Shown: positions 25,187 through 38,224, counted from the stretch's first letter. The stretch: DNA of 64,000 bases from Augochlora pura (GCF_028453695.1 NC_135782.1:17540190-17604189); one strand, 5' to 3'. A program made the numbers and translations. The notes: generated by a model not told the origin, from the letters alone.

Positions 25187-26164
25187 CTGTGGGAAAAGAA
25201 ATTCAATTTTTATTAATATTGTCAATTTTCCTTTATTAAAGTGTTCTTTATATTTTTTAGGAATTTATTTGTTATGTTAGATCAGTAGTTTATAAGATTT
25301 AATTTTTTTAAGTATGACAGTGGAGTTTGCTTTATATTTTAGGAATTTATTTGTGATATTGTTTCAGTATTTTACGACATTTAATTTTGATAAATATTAC
25401 TAATAAACTGTCTTAGAGGTTGCTTTATATTTTAGGAGTTACTATAGTATTTTACGAAATTTAATTACTGTTAATAAACTGTATTACTGTGTAACTTTGC
25501 TTAAAGCAAAGCTTTGCTAAAAGCTATGCTTTATATTTTACTAATTTAATTGATAATATCTCGCAATTTCAACAAACAAATAATTCTTAAATATTGCCAA
25601 CGAACTTGCTTTAAAGTATGCTTTATATTTAACAAATTCAAATCTTCTCGTTACTTCACTATTTTACCAAATTATAATCGTGAAAATATTGTTAATAAAT
25701 TGCCTCAAAACTATGCCTTATATTTCTCAAAATCAATTACTATATTATTTCAATTAATACATTGTTTTACATTAATAAAAATAACATAGAAAAATTTGTT
25801 CTCTCTTATAATCTCTCCACAATATTAAATTACATTTGTTTTATTATAAATTGCAAGAATAAATGAATAGAAAATAATTATAAAATGTACACCCACGAAC
25901 AATATTTTCAAAATGAGAAAACCACCTCAAGAAACATATTCAGTGTAACTATACTTTATAACAATATCTTACCTATGACGTTGCAACAAACAACACGGTC
26001 CTCGATTAAAATTTATCCAAACTAGTCACTATACACAAACTGTCACGTGTCCCAGAGATTTCCACGTAGCAAAACTACTTGTCGCGACAATTCCAGTTCA
26101 CAAAATTTCTCTGCTTAATTTTCTCCACGTTGTAAAATTGCTCTGTTTAATTTTCGCCACGTTG
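25187..26164. other. probable tap 5'UTR intron, AT-rich
   Basis: AT-rich unique sequence with weak direct repeats of GCTTTATATTTTAGGAATTT. It lies between the acceptor preceding the tap start codon and the candidate promoter. Confidence 0.4.
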
Positions 26165-26450
26165 CGAAATTAATTCCTCGAAATTCCACAGGGTTGCAAA
26201 ATAAATTCCCCGAAATTCCACAGGGTGGCGAAATAAATTCTTCGAAATTCCACAGGGTTGAAAAATAAATTCCCCGAAATTTCACAGCTTTGGAAAAAGA
26301 ATTCTTGGAAATTCCACGGCGTTGCCAAATTAATTCTCCGAAATTTCACAAGGTTGCAAAATAAATGCCTCGAAATTCCAGAGCGTTGCAAATTAAATTC
26401 TCAAAAATTCCACAGCTTTAAAGAATAAATTCTGAAAAATTCCACAGCGT
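26165..26450. repeat. 32-base minisatellite upstream of tap
   Basis: About nine units of 32 bases with consensus GAAATTCCACAGGGTTGCAA plus AATAAATTCCCC. It lies between the candidate tap promoter and the tap coding exons. The open minus-strand frame with repeating Phe/Leu/Asn peptides is a by-product of the period. Confidence 0.88.
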
Positions 26451-26519
26451 TGTAGCAACGTTCTACACTCGTCGAAATCACCCTAAGTCGTTCCTTAACC
26501 CGGACAGAGTTATATATTG

Positions 26520-27084
26520 TTCACGGCATAGTCCGCGCGTATCCGGCGTCGGCTATCGAAAAAAGGAAATAAGAAACGCGTGGCGGCCTATACGGGGCAC
26601 AATTTGGTACTGCGAAAGTGGCACAGGGCTCTTAGAACATATATACTCTCCCGGGGGTATTTCTGCCCCCTCCATAGGGGCGGCCACGGTGGTTCTCTAT
26701 GGGGCACGGTGTACCGGCACAGTTCACCCCATAATCACGAGAGCCGGGGCACCCGACGTTTTCTCCCCTCCGCGCGGAGGCCACTCTCTCTCTCTCACTC
26801 TCTCTCTTTGTGTGCATTAGACGCGTGCCACGGCGAATGTAGTCGTCCAGTTTAGGAGATTAGAGGTTTTAGGGCGATTACACCTCTTTATGAATCTTGT
26901 GCAGAGAAGGTGAGCGGGATGATTCGACGGTGTGCCGAGGGAAATTGTTTAACTGGTGGTCAATATTTAGTGAATAGTTTACCTGGGTTAAATTATAATT
27001 AGTTTAGGTTATGTCAAGCTCTTTTTGATAATTTATTTGATGCACTATATGGAATATTTAATTTATTTATATTTAGTGCCACTG
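26520..27084. other. CpG-richer island upstream of tap
   Basis: GC-rich segment with a CT tract at 26785-26815 and several potential TATA motifs on the minus strand. It is the best local candidate for the tap promoter region. Confidence 0.3.
26611..26645 (-). promoter_or_regulatory. candidate tap core promoter (TATA plus initiator)
   Basis: On the minus strand TATATAT at 26645-26639 is followed about 34 bases later by CGCAGT, with a possible +1 A at 26611. It lies in a CpG-richer island (about 26520-26860) some 1.4 kb upstream of the tap start codon, where a 5'UTR exon is expected. A second TATATAA on the same strand near 26517-26511 is an alternative. This is inference from motif spacing only; the splice donor of the putative first exon was not pinned down. 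Confidence 0.25.
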
Positions 27085-27400
27085 AGCCTAATTTAAGTTA
27101 TTGAACGTAATTTACTTGTACTTGATTTAACTGTACGTTATTTGCTTGTACCTAATTTAACTGTACATTATTTACTTGTGCCTAATTTAACTGTACACTA
27201 TATACTTGTACCTAATTTATCTATACTTGATTTAACTGTACCTAATTTACCTGCACCTAATTTAATTATATCTAATTTACTTGTGGCTAATTTAACTATA
27301 TGTGATTTAACTGTAGCTAATTTAACTATATCTAATCTATTACCTAATTTAGTTGATCCCAATCATAGATTAACTATAGTTAAATTAGATACAATTAGGA
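27085..27400. repeat. CTAATTTAACTGTAC 15-base tandem repeat
   Basis: About 17 degenerate units of CTAATTTAACTGTAC or CTAATTTACTTGTAC. Near 27360-27470 the orientation inverts (TAGTTAAATTAGATAC), giving a foldback at the array edge. Confidence 0.85.
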
Positions 27401-28444
27401 TTAAGTAAATTACTTAATAGATTGACTATAGCTAAATTAAACTATATTTAATCTATTACCTAATTTAATTAATTCTTGTACCTAATTTAGCTGTACTCAT
27501 TTTATTTCTGCTGAATTTATTCATACTTAATTAACAAAGAGCTAGTTTATCTATACCAAGTTTACAATTAAATATTTAAGCCAACCATAGTCGACACAAA
27601 TGCATAGAATTCATCCCCAATATAGTTATTGTTGGAATGGTGGTTTGTAATTCGCGCCTGATCATGGTTGTGTATAAACATTTATCGAGCGGTTGCGCCG
27701 TTTTTGTTTATCGACTATACGATGTTGTCTTGTCGACAGATCTGATCGCATCCTTCGTTATGTTGTACAAACACATCGCGTTACATAATTAAATACAATA
27801 CGTTATTTCTTATTCAGCCAAAAATATATATAATCACGCATCAACTCTAACAGTTATAATCCACCGTCCCTATAGTGATGTGAACACAGTATACAGCAGT
27901 GTAGAGCAGACAGTCTTCTCAAGGAGCTGCTGTACCATAATCGCATATTCACTCTCATTCTCACACCACGAATTACTATACTCGATGTTACTATATTCGA
28001 ATTACTATACTCCAATTATTGTACTCGAATTATTGTACTCGAATTATTATACTCGAATTATTATACTCGAATTACCATACTCGAAGGTATTGCTATAATA
28101 ACTCGCACTAATTTCATTTATAATAAGTGCATCATTTCTAGTAAATATTTCGGCGAAACGTAATTAATTAATTAATTGTTCTCACCTGTGCCACGATTAA
28201 CAGTAGAATAGAAGATGTTCTGGTTCGCTCTGTGAAAAATACTAAATATTGCTGGCAAGAACGTCGCAGCAAAGTGTTCCAGGATGCACGGTTTAAAACA
28301 AGTGGACGAATAATCTAATGAAACCAACCAGCCATCTGTCACATTCGCTAATCAGCTGATAATGCTGGTGACCATCGCTATGGAAACGAGCAGGTAAATC
28401 AGTCGCCATAGAACAGGTATTTCCTAGCCGATTTGGTTCGTTTA
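27401..28444. other. intergenic with a short 14-base array
   Basis: 27969-28084 holds about eight copies of GAATTATTGTACTC (14 bases). The rest is unique AT-rich sequence without a recognisable exon. Confidence 0.6.
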
Positions 28445-28790
28445 TCCACTGAATTAGTTTAAATTCAAAGTTAAAATTCAATATTTCAAATTCAAATTTA
28501 ATGTTCAATTCATTCGAATTCAAGTTGAATATTGAATTAATTAGAATTCAAGTTGAATTTTGAATTAATTTGTATTCAAATTGAATATTCAATTAACTTG
28601 AATACTAATTGAATATTGAATTAACCTGTACTCAAATAGAATATTGAATTAATTAGTATTCAAATAGAATATTGAATTAATTAGTATTCAAATTGAATAT
28701 TGAATTAGCTTGTATCCAAATTGAATATTGAATTAACTAGTATTTAGATTGAATATTTAATTAACACGATTTAAAATTGAATACTTAATT
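28445..28790. repeat. 28-base tandem repeat ATTGAATTAATTAGTATTC
   Basis: About 11 units built from ATTGAATTAATTAGTATTC followed by AAATTGAAT, progressively diverged at both edges. Confidence 0.85.
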
Positions 28791-29609
28791 GCTTTAATAA
28801 TACTAGCGTGGCTTCTGGTAGTTCTGACAGCGACATTATACGAACAGCTCACGGTTCTATGAAACATGAAATTAGCCACGCAGTTACACAGGCTTCCGTG
28901 GCTCCCAGGAAATATCAGTGTGCGAAGGGATCAACGGTAGCAAGATAGGACACTCGGTAATCTTCGATTTCCACTGGCATTAACGTCGATCAATCACAGT
29001 TGCATCAATTATATGACACCTATCTCAACGTTCGTTATATTTTATTAAAAGACTATTTCAATCTGAATGATTCTAAAAATCGATTTCCACCCTATTTATT
29101 TATTTCTATTTTTCTATATTATTTATTTCTATTTTTCTATATTATTTATTTCTATTTTTCTATATAATTTATTCCTATTTTTCTATATATTATATTTCAA
29201 TTTTTCTTATTCTCCTTTTTTTTAATTTTCAACTGACTCGTTAATATTTTGCAAAGGGTTTAATATATGCGATAAAATGATGAAGGATGCCAGGTCGATC
29301 ATTTCGTAGGATGATCCATGAATGGAGGTAGCACGATTTGCATGTCACGGTTTGATCCGATTCGATCGAGCCTATCGAGCGGAGAAGAGCCTGTACATAA
29401 TACAGCACTTCACGGCTCGCATTTGCATCGAAGGTGCTCGTTTATATAGGCATAATAAACGGGATTATTCACCTACCCAATCAGATGCTTTCGCCTCCTC
29501 GTCAAAATCATCGCACGATAAAATATTACTCTTTATCCTGATGATTTGTGCCGGGGAAGTCGGCTTCCTTATCGACAGGTCGGTAGAGTAGAACACTGAC
29601 ACTCTGTAT
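28791..29609. other. intergenic, small TTTCTATTTTTCTATATTAT array
   Basis: 29095-29200 has four to five units of TATTTATTTCTATTTTTCTA. 28800-29000 and 29290-29590 are unique and GC-richer; no gene is recognised. Confidence 0.5.
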
Positions 29610-30110
29610 CTACCATATATTTTAAATGTGCTATATTTGGTGTACTGGAAATTATATGTCGTAGATATATCATGTTTGATATATTGTGAATTATCTGTTG
29701 TAGGGGCATTATATTTGATATAATATAAATTATATATTATAGAGGCATTATATTTGATATATTATGAATTATATATTATAGAGGCATTATATTTGATATA
29801 TTGTAAATTATATGTCATAGATATATCATATTCGATATATTCAAAATTTTATATTATAGAAATAATGTATCTGGTATATTATAGATTGTATGTTATAGAT
29901 ATATCATGTTTTGATATGTTGTAAATTATATGCTATAGATGCGTTATATTTCAAATATTATAAATTATATATTCTAGAAATATTTTATGTAATATATTAT
30001 AGATTATATGTTATAGATATAGCATATACGATATATTGTAAATTATATATTATAGGTGTATTATATTTCATACATTATAAATATGCTAATAATACTATAA
30101 ATATAATACT
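29610..30110. repeat. 39-base AT satellite
   Basis: About 11 units of around 39 bases containing TATAGAGGCATTATATTTGA or TAGATATATCATGTTTGATA followed by TATATTATGAATTATA. Confidence 0.82.
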
Positions 30111-32094
30111 ATATTATAAATACTATAAATATACTGTGCATCTTATGCTAATATTACTAGAATAATATTATTACTATTGTCATATATAATATATGATATA
30201 ATATTATTAATGGACTAACATAATATACAGTAATTCTATTATCATATATCTAAATAAATTTCATATCTTATAAATATATTCCACACCACATAATATTAAT
30301 ATGAAAGTAAAATTATCATCGCAGAGTTGTCACAATTATTTCAATACACATAACTATTACAAATGAATAAATAAAAAGAGAAAGGGTTGGGGAAACAAAT
30401 AAATAAAATCGAAGGATCGACAGATCGACGTCTGTTAAAAACGACGAGGGCCAACGGTGGAATTATTATTTATCGACGTGCCCAATAAATTGTCCAATTA
30501 GAGCGAATCGCGTCGCAGGCCTTCCATAAACCCTTTCACCGTATTCGACAGCATCCACCGCCACGCCCCTTTTTCTCTTTTTTTTTATGTTTGATCTTCG
30601 ATTCTGCACGCACCGGGCGGCAAATCTTTCGTGTAATTCCCAATATTTCCGCGGTGCGATCGAACATGTGTCGCGAACGGCGCCGATTTCACGGGCACCC
30701 GTTTATCGATGGAACACGGCGCGAATTTTACAAAGTGTGATCGAAAAGGGTTGGGAGAAGGGCCTGCCCTACCCTTCGTCGAATGGGGTTGGGGACCACC
30801 GTGTCGATTTTTATTTATTTCGATCGCAACGTCGTCGAAGATTGTTCGTGGAAATTGGAAATTATTTATGACGAATGGACAATATTTATAACAATAGAGC
30901 AATATTTATGTCTTTCTATTTTTTGTATTTTTCGATCATTTTTTCGGAAAATATTAATCAGAAATAGAAGAATAGTAATGCAAAGTGCAACCCTTACGAA
31001 AATACCCTTTACAGGTTAATTTTTAGCTTAATTAATTTTTAAATTATTGCAAACTTAGAAGAGCTCTTAACATTGTTATTAGAGCGAAAATTTAAACAAT
31101 GGATATCTAGCAATTTAATTCTGAAGGGTGAAAAATACTAAAAAATTAACATCTACACTCTGGGCTTTAAATATTCAATAATTATTAATAACAAAGAGGG
31201 TAGTATCAACCAGTGCAGCTCTCTATAATAGTGGCAATAATCTAAACGATACGAAAATCTTTAGCACAAAAACAAATAGTAATAACGCCAAGAGGAATAA
31301 ACTGCAAAAGAACTGACTTCGCCAAGTACAGCCCGGCTAAAAAATTCCCCGCGGTGTCGTATATCGCCGTAAACGGTTTCGCCTGCAAAAGGCGTGCTGC
31401 GTGAGAAGTGGGTTAACTAACTGGCAACACCCATGTTTCATATAGTTCACAAGAGATTTCCCATACCGGTAAATAACGCGACGGCAACGCCGTGCGAAAA
31501 ATAAGGATGGAAGACACACCGGCGATCTCTTTGTTCCACAGGACGCTGTCCCACGGCTTTTTCTTCCTTCTTGCGCTACGACAATAGCTTCTTTTGACGC
31601 GTCTACGATCCCGGAGACCCGACACACGGAGATGCGATCGCGTGAGCGACAGCCGAGTGTCTGGGTGCGTGACAACCTGTGCGATTGCGACACGCGGCGG
31701 GCCATGGGACGGTGAGGTAACTCGCGCGGCGAAAGGGACGACACTGGAAAATCGTGGGAGTCGTCTGATAACGCGGCTGGCGACTCCGGGGATATCGGTG
31801 TGGTTTTTATCGGAAGGGTGATCGACGGTAATTAGGGTAAAGTGATGATAATAGGTTTTGTTTGTACGATAAGATTTTGTGTACACGATAGAATGTATGA
31901 TAAAATTATATTTAAATAATAATATTAAAGATTTATGATAAAATAGCGTATGGTGAAATTTCAAAATACATATTTCAAAATATATGCTTCAATATGTGAG
32001 AATAAAAATAGGATATGACTAAATATACATATAATAAAAATATGATTCGATATACAATCAAACAAGTCACAGAACAGAGAAATTTTTGTTAAAA
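30111..32094. other. intergenic, islands at 30.4-30.85 and 31.3-31.8 kb
   Basis: Unique GC-richer segments carry several overlapping frames of 80-180 codons on both strands. They have no consistent reading frame, splice context or protein motif, so none is called as a gene. Confidence 0.45.
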
Positions 32095-32690
32095 ATCGGT
32101 CAAGTTTGACTAACGATAACTCCACCAAAAATGATCATAGAAACATGAAACAATTTTAGAATTAAAGCTTGAAATCTCTACTTTGAGATAGGCTACCTGA
32201 ATTTTTAATTTGACACTCTCTTTCTAGTGTAAAAATTTTACTTTGTAACCATATAAAAACAACCTATATCGAGACGACTGACAAGAGCAACTTTAAAATA
32301 CTGTAACTTCGCGAAAAAATTCGTAGTACAATGAAATTTACTTCAAATTGAAGCTTGAAATCTCTGCTTTAAGACGACCTACTCGACTTCAAATATCGGT
32401 CATTCTCATCGCTCTAGCGATGAGAATAAATATAACCATAGAAAAACCACCCCTTCCAGTCGCCTGACACGAAAGACTGACAAGGGTCACTTTAAGGCGC
32501 TGTAACTTCGCGAGAAAAAATCGCAGCTGCATTTCGTTTCCACCATATTAAAAGGGAAAGAACAAACTTAATTTTACTGTAAACGGCACCTCCAAAAAAA
32601 ATTTTGCATAGCCTGTGCAGCTTGTCAAAGTTGCCAATTTTTAACCTGACTAACATCGCATTTAAAAAATCCGTCGACCTTAAAATCCAG
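32095..32690 (-). mobile_element. family A element, copy 5, diverged and far from the cluster
   Basis: The segment reads CGGTCAAGTTTGACTAACG, then two rounds of AAAGCTTGAAATCTCTACTT / TGAAGCTTGAAATCTCTGC and CTGTAACTTCGCG, then AATCGCAGCTGCATTT. Orientation matches copy 1. It contains an extra internal subunit, which shows that the element is itself built from about 240-base tandem subunits; its right part is truncated. Confidence 0.6.
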
Positions 32691-33149
32691 AAAAATTATT
32701 TTAAAGCGATCGTTTTAGATTATGTCCGTTGAGAAACGTTCTCACGTATCGATCAGCTAATTGATAGGTTATCCGACGTCGCCGGTAATTACGTAATTCC
32801 GGCGAAGTCTTGGACGCGCGGCGACTTTCTCCGAATCTGAACCGGCGTCGAGAAACAATGTCCGATCTTATCTGACTCCTTGTTAGACGTCGTCGACGGT
32901 ACAAGAAAACGGAGCTACAGGCAACGGAGCCCGGTGCAACACGCATAATTACCAACTGGAGCGTATTAACTTCGAACCGCACGCGCGCGAGCGCGACACG
33001 CGTGACGACGATCGTGCTGCAACCGGGTCGACTTTGCTGAATTTTCTCATCGGGAAGGTGCAATTAGTTTTAAAAGTCGAAGACTTTTTTCGGAAAATTT
33101 TTCCACGTTTTACGAGAAAAATTTCATTTCAAGGTTAATTACCTTGTAA
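32691..33149. other. GC-rich island, no gene called
   Basis: CpG-rich unique sequence (32720-33060). A 120-codon minus-strand frame is Arg-rich and arbitrary. Confidence 0.4.
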
Positions 33150-33475
33150 TTATAATGAATATGATATTGAATATAATATTTGATATAATACTGAATGTAA
33201 TATTGAAAATAATATTAAATATGATATTGAATTTAATATTGAATTGAATATTCGATACAATATTCGATACAATATTGAATATAACATTGACGATAATATT
33301 CAATATAATATAGACTATAATATTCAATTTAATATCAACTATAATATTGGATATAATATTGACCAGAATATTGTCAATAATATTCACTATAATATGGACT
33401 ATAATATTGGCTATAATATTGACCATAATATTGACCCAAATATCGACTAAAATATTGCCTATAATATGGAACATA
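33150..33475. repeat. 12-base tandem array ATTGAATATAAT
   Basis: About 27 units of ATTGAATATAAT and variants (ATTGACCATAAT, ATTCAATATAAT). It gives open Ile/Asn-rich frames on both strands. Confidence 0.88.
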
Positions 33476-34084
33476 ATACAATGCAATATAAGAAGTATAA
33501 AACGGAAAGCCTGAAGTCCAAGTCGTCGTCCATACCAGGAACAGAGAAACGGACGATATAGCCGGCCATAGTTCAGGAAAGGGAGCTAGGGGTAGGGAGG
33601 AACGAAAGGGAAACCACGTTGCGCAACTGTGAAGTCTGTAGGAAGCATGTCCGCTTCCGGTTTCCATTTCGCGGTTTAGTTCTATTGTGGTGGAAAGGAA
33701 GGAGCCTAGACAGTCATTGCCCAAGACGTTTTCCACAGCGGCCTGCATTTCTAACCGCGAAAAATCGTTCGCTGTTCCTTGCTAAAGAGAAATGTCTATT
33801 GCAGAATATTCCAATATAATATATTACAGTAATATTAATATATTTATCACATGTTAATATAGGACAATATTTAGTATATTAGTGTATAGTAATATTTTGT
33901 ATTTTAACATTTGAACATATAGTACATAGTACAGTGTGTTAACACTGATATACAAAATATTATATTAATTATTGATGTATGATTGATATATCAATATTTA
34001 ATATATAATATGGTATGTTAATATCAGGACAATATATGGTACATTAATATTACTGTATCTATTATATGTTCATATGATACATAT
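33476..34084. other. intergenic, island then AT-rich
   Basis: 33500-33790 is a unique GC-richer segment. The remainder is TAATATATAGTACATTA-like low complexity. Confidence 0.45.
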
Positions 34085-34290
34085 AGTAAACATATTCAAT
34101 ATTAAATTCAATATTAAATTCAATATCATATTCAGTATTATATTCAATATTATATTCCATATTAAATTCAATATTAATTATAATATCATATTCAGTATTA
34201 TATTCAATATTATATTCCATATTAAATTCAATATTAATTTTAATATCATATTCAGTATTATATTCAATATTATATTCACTACTATACTCA
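34085..34290. repeat. 60-base higher-order repeat of 12-base units
   Basis: Three near-identical 60-base units begin with TATCATATTCAGTATTATAT and are built of 12-base steps such as TTCAATATTATA and TTCAATATTAAT. The core matches the array at 33150 on the opposite strand. Confidence 0.85.
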
Positions 34291-35169
34291 ATGTCTCTCA
34301 CATATTAATATTACCCAATATTTACTCTATAATTCTAATATATAAATATAACAAATCTCTGTACCGTCCACCACAAAAATCCCCTCTCCTCACCGTAAAA
34401 TCCGATACATCCAGCAAAGTGAACAACGTACGCCAGAGCGAATGGAGGATACGTCGAGGATCCGCAACTGGAAAGGTCGTGTAAACAGGATGGCGGGAAC
34501 GAGGGCGTCGTGTAACAGAGGGAGAGAGAGAGAGAGAGAGAGGGGCACAGAGGTGGTCGGTGTCGTAGCGTTGGTAAGACGAGAGAGTCGATCGTGTACA
34601 GTTACCAAAGGCCGTGGCGAGCGGCTCCACCTCCGACGATAAAGCATCGGCCCGGTCTTTGAAAAGTCGAACGCACGGTGTGTTCTCACCTTTACCGGGG
34701 CGATTCCCGCGCATCCTCCTTCACGATTTTCAACGGGGCACCCGTTCGAGAAGGACATCGTCTCCCAGCGGCCACCAAGTCGCGCACAACGATCCTAGAT
34801 CGTTATCGACGGGCAGAACGTCGACGTATATAATCGTCGACACGTGAACGTCGGACGCGTACACCTCGTCGAAGGTCGAGACATTCTCAGAGCGGAATAC
34901 CTTCGCCGGGCAGCGCGCCCCGTTGCAGAACTCGAAATGCCAGTCCGGGGAAAATGCGTCGGTGACGTGAAAACGTCTGTCGTTCGATCGTTGTTGTTCT
35001 ATCTTGATAGAGTTCGCAATCAGGACTGGTTGAAATGGGGGAGTATGGGGTGCACTGGGTATGGTGGTGAGTTGTTTGGAAAATTTTGTGTGGGACGGTA
35101 CTTTGGGTGGCATGATAAATGGAGCATTAATTCTTGTATTATAGAGGATATTAATTTTTTGTTATATTG
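34291..35169. other. CpG-rich island 34.38-35.11 kb with (GA)n tract
   Basis: GA microsatellite at 34517-34543 within a 700-base GC-rich island. Many mutually inconsistent open frames on both strands, as expected of CpG-rich DNA; no exon is supported. Confidence 0.45.
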
Positions 35170-35560
35170 TGTAAGGAGATATGATATATATTATAGTGTT
35201 TATTATAGTCTATAATATATGAAATATCGTGTAATATTTAGTACGTTCTGTGAAATAAAATATATTTTATAATATTTAATATATCCTACAATATATGATA
35301 TATACAGTACTGTTCAATGTGTTCTGTAATATAGAATATATCCTGTAATATGTGATATACCCTATAATATTGAATACATTCTATAATATATAGTATATTC
35401 TGCAATATGTGATATACTCTATAATATTGAATATATCCTGTAATATGTGATATACCCTATAATATTGAATATATCTAATAATATATAATATATTGTATAT
35501 TATATAATACATTACAATATATTGCACAGTGTATCATAAAATATAAAACATACATTTCAA
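35170..35560. repeat. 38-base AT satellite, first block
   Basis: Units of ATATCCTGTAATATGTGATA plus TACCCTATAATATTGAAT, about eight copies. The same unit reappears at 38225-38500. Confidence 0.82.
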
Positions 35561-36837
35561 CACATATATTAGCTCCTGTACTATTTCGTTCTTCTACAGT
35601 GAAACATATATTTTGTCACATATATTAAGTCATATATTTTATCAATCATTTTCTACCATTATATTCTTATCACGTGTGTTCTATTCTGTACACTAAATCA
35701 TATACTATCTCATAGTCTACATTACAATAGAAGGTACACAGTGCAAAGTACCTATTAAAATATACGAAAAATAAAATGAAAGTGCAAAGTACAAAGTACA
35801 AAGTGCAGAATAAAAATTGTAAAAAAATACAAGGAACAGAATAAAAATCGTAAAAATTGCAAGGTACATAATATAATCTCCCCTCATCACAAATACCAAA
35901 ATGAAACATCCCCATATCACAAATTGCAAAATAGAACATCTCCAAATCACAAATACCAAAATAGAACATCCCCATTAAACAAAATTCCAAGATAAAGCTA
36001 TAAGATCGTGTACCATGTCTATAAAATACAACGAACCTCAAGGAAGAAAAATCGCTGGAACAGAGCATCGCTTAAAGAAACCATCAGCTTGGTGTATCGC
36101 CCGGAGGGGTTGTTAACCCGACGGTTTAATTTCTCGCAATCAGCGGGGGGAGCGGTTTCCGCGGGACTTAAACCCTCCCGTAGCATGTAATCCTCGTTAT
36201 CTCCCCCGGAGCCGCTAATTTTCCAAGAACCCGTGCTCTCTTCCTCGTTTCCACCATCGACGACGACTCGCCCCGCGGGTTTATCGTCGATCGAGAAGGA
36301 ATGCCCCCGCGCGCGCGCGCGGTGGCGGCTGGTACGTTGAACCGCGAAACGGGCGATAAACGGCGCGACGAAATTGCCGGTTGCAACCGCGTCCCGGATT
36401 ATCGGCCGTGGAGGAGCGTTGTGCACGCGTCCCGCGGGATGCATGCCGGGAAGCGCTCTACGCGCCGCGCGTGCAAGTATGCGCGCCGCGGACGGCTTCC
36501 GTAAGTGTGCCGTTCGACGTTTCCGGTAGGACGCTCCGCTGCACCCATGCTTACCTCTGGCACAGTGTTCCTACCTGTCTGTGTCTGTGAAGTAGTAGTA
36601 GGAGGTGTGTGAAGCAGCGCGGATGCAACGGACTTGTTCCGCGAAACCTGGTTCCTCCTTCGAACAAGATTTCCTGCTTCGGAACGCGGCGGGTAATTGC
36701 ACGCACGGGATAAAGGATGCAACGCTTTCTTTTAGGGCGAATTAATTACGAGGATGTCTTGTTGGTGTAGGGTTACGTTTATCATAATGCAGGGGGGTGG
36801 AATTATTTTTGTAATTTTATTTGGGATGGATGGCATT
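35561..36837. other. intergenic, short GTGCAAAGTAC repeats and CpG island
   Basis: 35740-35830 repeats AAAGTGCAAAGTAC; 35880-35970 repeats ATCACAAATACCAAAATAGA (about 30 bases, four copies). 36040-36740 is a CpG-rich island with a (CG)n run at 36308-36321. No gene is called. Confidence 0.5.
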
Positions 36838-37400
36838 TCAACATTCCATCATTTTAACATTCCAACATTTCAACACTCCATTATTCCAACATTCCAACAT
36901 TCCAACAATCCATCATTTCAACATTCTAACATTCTAATATTCCATCATTCCGTCATTCCATTATTGTGATATTCTATCATTCTATCATTCCGTTATTTCA
37001 ACATTCCATCAGTCTGTCAATCTATCATTCTTTGATGGAATGACGGAATGATAAAGTGATAGCATAATAGCATCATAGAATCATTCTATCATTTTATCTG
37101 TTTATCATTCCATAATTCTATTATTCTATCATTCTTGCATTCTGTCGTTCTAACATTTTATTAATGTATCATAACATCATTCATCATTCAGTCACTCCAG
37201 TATTCTTCCATTGCGTCATTCCACTATTCAGTAATTCTATCATTCTAACCTTCTACCATTCCACTATTATATCAGTCTATTATTCTATCATTCCATCATT
37301 ACAACATTCCACCATTCCAACATTCCATCATTCAATCATCCCATCATTCCACTATTCTATCATTCCATCATTCTATCATCATATCATTGTATCATATTAC
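36838..37400. repeat. CATTCCATCATTCTAT ~10-base repeat, with an inversion
   Basis: Degenerate CATTCYAACATTC and CATTCCATCATTC units. Around 37033-37075 the units appear in reverse complement (GATGGAATGACGGAATGATA), giving a local foldback. Ser/His/Phe open frames are by-products. Confidence 0.85.
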
Positions 37401-38224
37401 CATATCATTATATTATTATATTATCACGTTACAACTATTATAACAATACTATTCTACCATAATATTATAATTTCTATAAAATCATTACGCTATCATATCA
37501 TCATGCAATATTCTCTAAAACACAGAACAAAAAATAGTGAAAGAAATCTGACCGTGCACAATGTCAATATTTGTCCGAGTGCTCGCAAGACCGTGAAGTA
37601 CCATAAACAATCCGCGAAACGTCGTAAACTTACAGAGCATGTAATATTTACACACCTGGCCAAAGTAATTCACCCGGCATAACGATCGGAGATGCAATGT
37701 AGTGGAAAGCAGAACGTTTTTCCCTGTATAAATAAAGATCAGCGAAAACGTGCCAGAGCTGATTCGATCTTAATTAACGCTTGCAACTATACTTGACGCT
37801 TGCACACCATTCATTCCGTCTAAGTTTCTAATATATATTAATGAACATATATTTATTTCTCTTTCAGATCTACGCACATTGAAATCGGAGAAAATCTTTC
37901 GGTGGCATACTTTTCCATGGATTAATATTTTTTTCGTGTATTATAGTGAGTTTTTCAATTATTTATTGATGCTTTTATTGCCATAGTATAAATTATTATT
38001 TATATATATCTATATGTAATATATATTGAAATATATAAATATAAAATTAATTATATATTAGTATAGATTACATACGTATGCGAATGTACTATGATAATTC
38101 AGTAATAATGACAATAATCTATAATAATATATGAATGTCTGTATACAAATCTTTTTACTGTATACATTATATATGATTATAGATTATATATGTGTGTACA
38201 GAAGTACTATAATAATTCAGTAAT
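37401..38224. other. intergenic, AT-rich with a unique segment
   Basis: 37510-37800 is unique and moderately GC-rich, the rest is ATATATTATAT low complexity. No gene is recognised. Confidence 0.45.

Noticed and set aside
31337..31964. Overlapping frames of 135 and 183 codons on the minus strand
   Set aside because: Two different frames are open over the same island, with Arg/Ser-rich arbitrary sequence and no splice support.
32701..33063. Minus-strand frame of 120 codons
   Set aside because: Arg-rich translation of CpG-rich DNA without domain, start context or splice partners.
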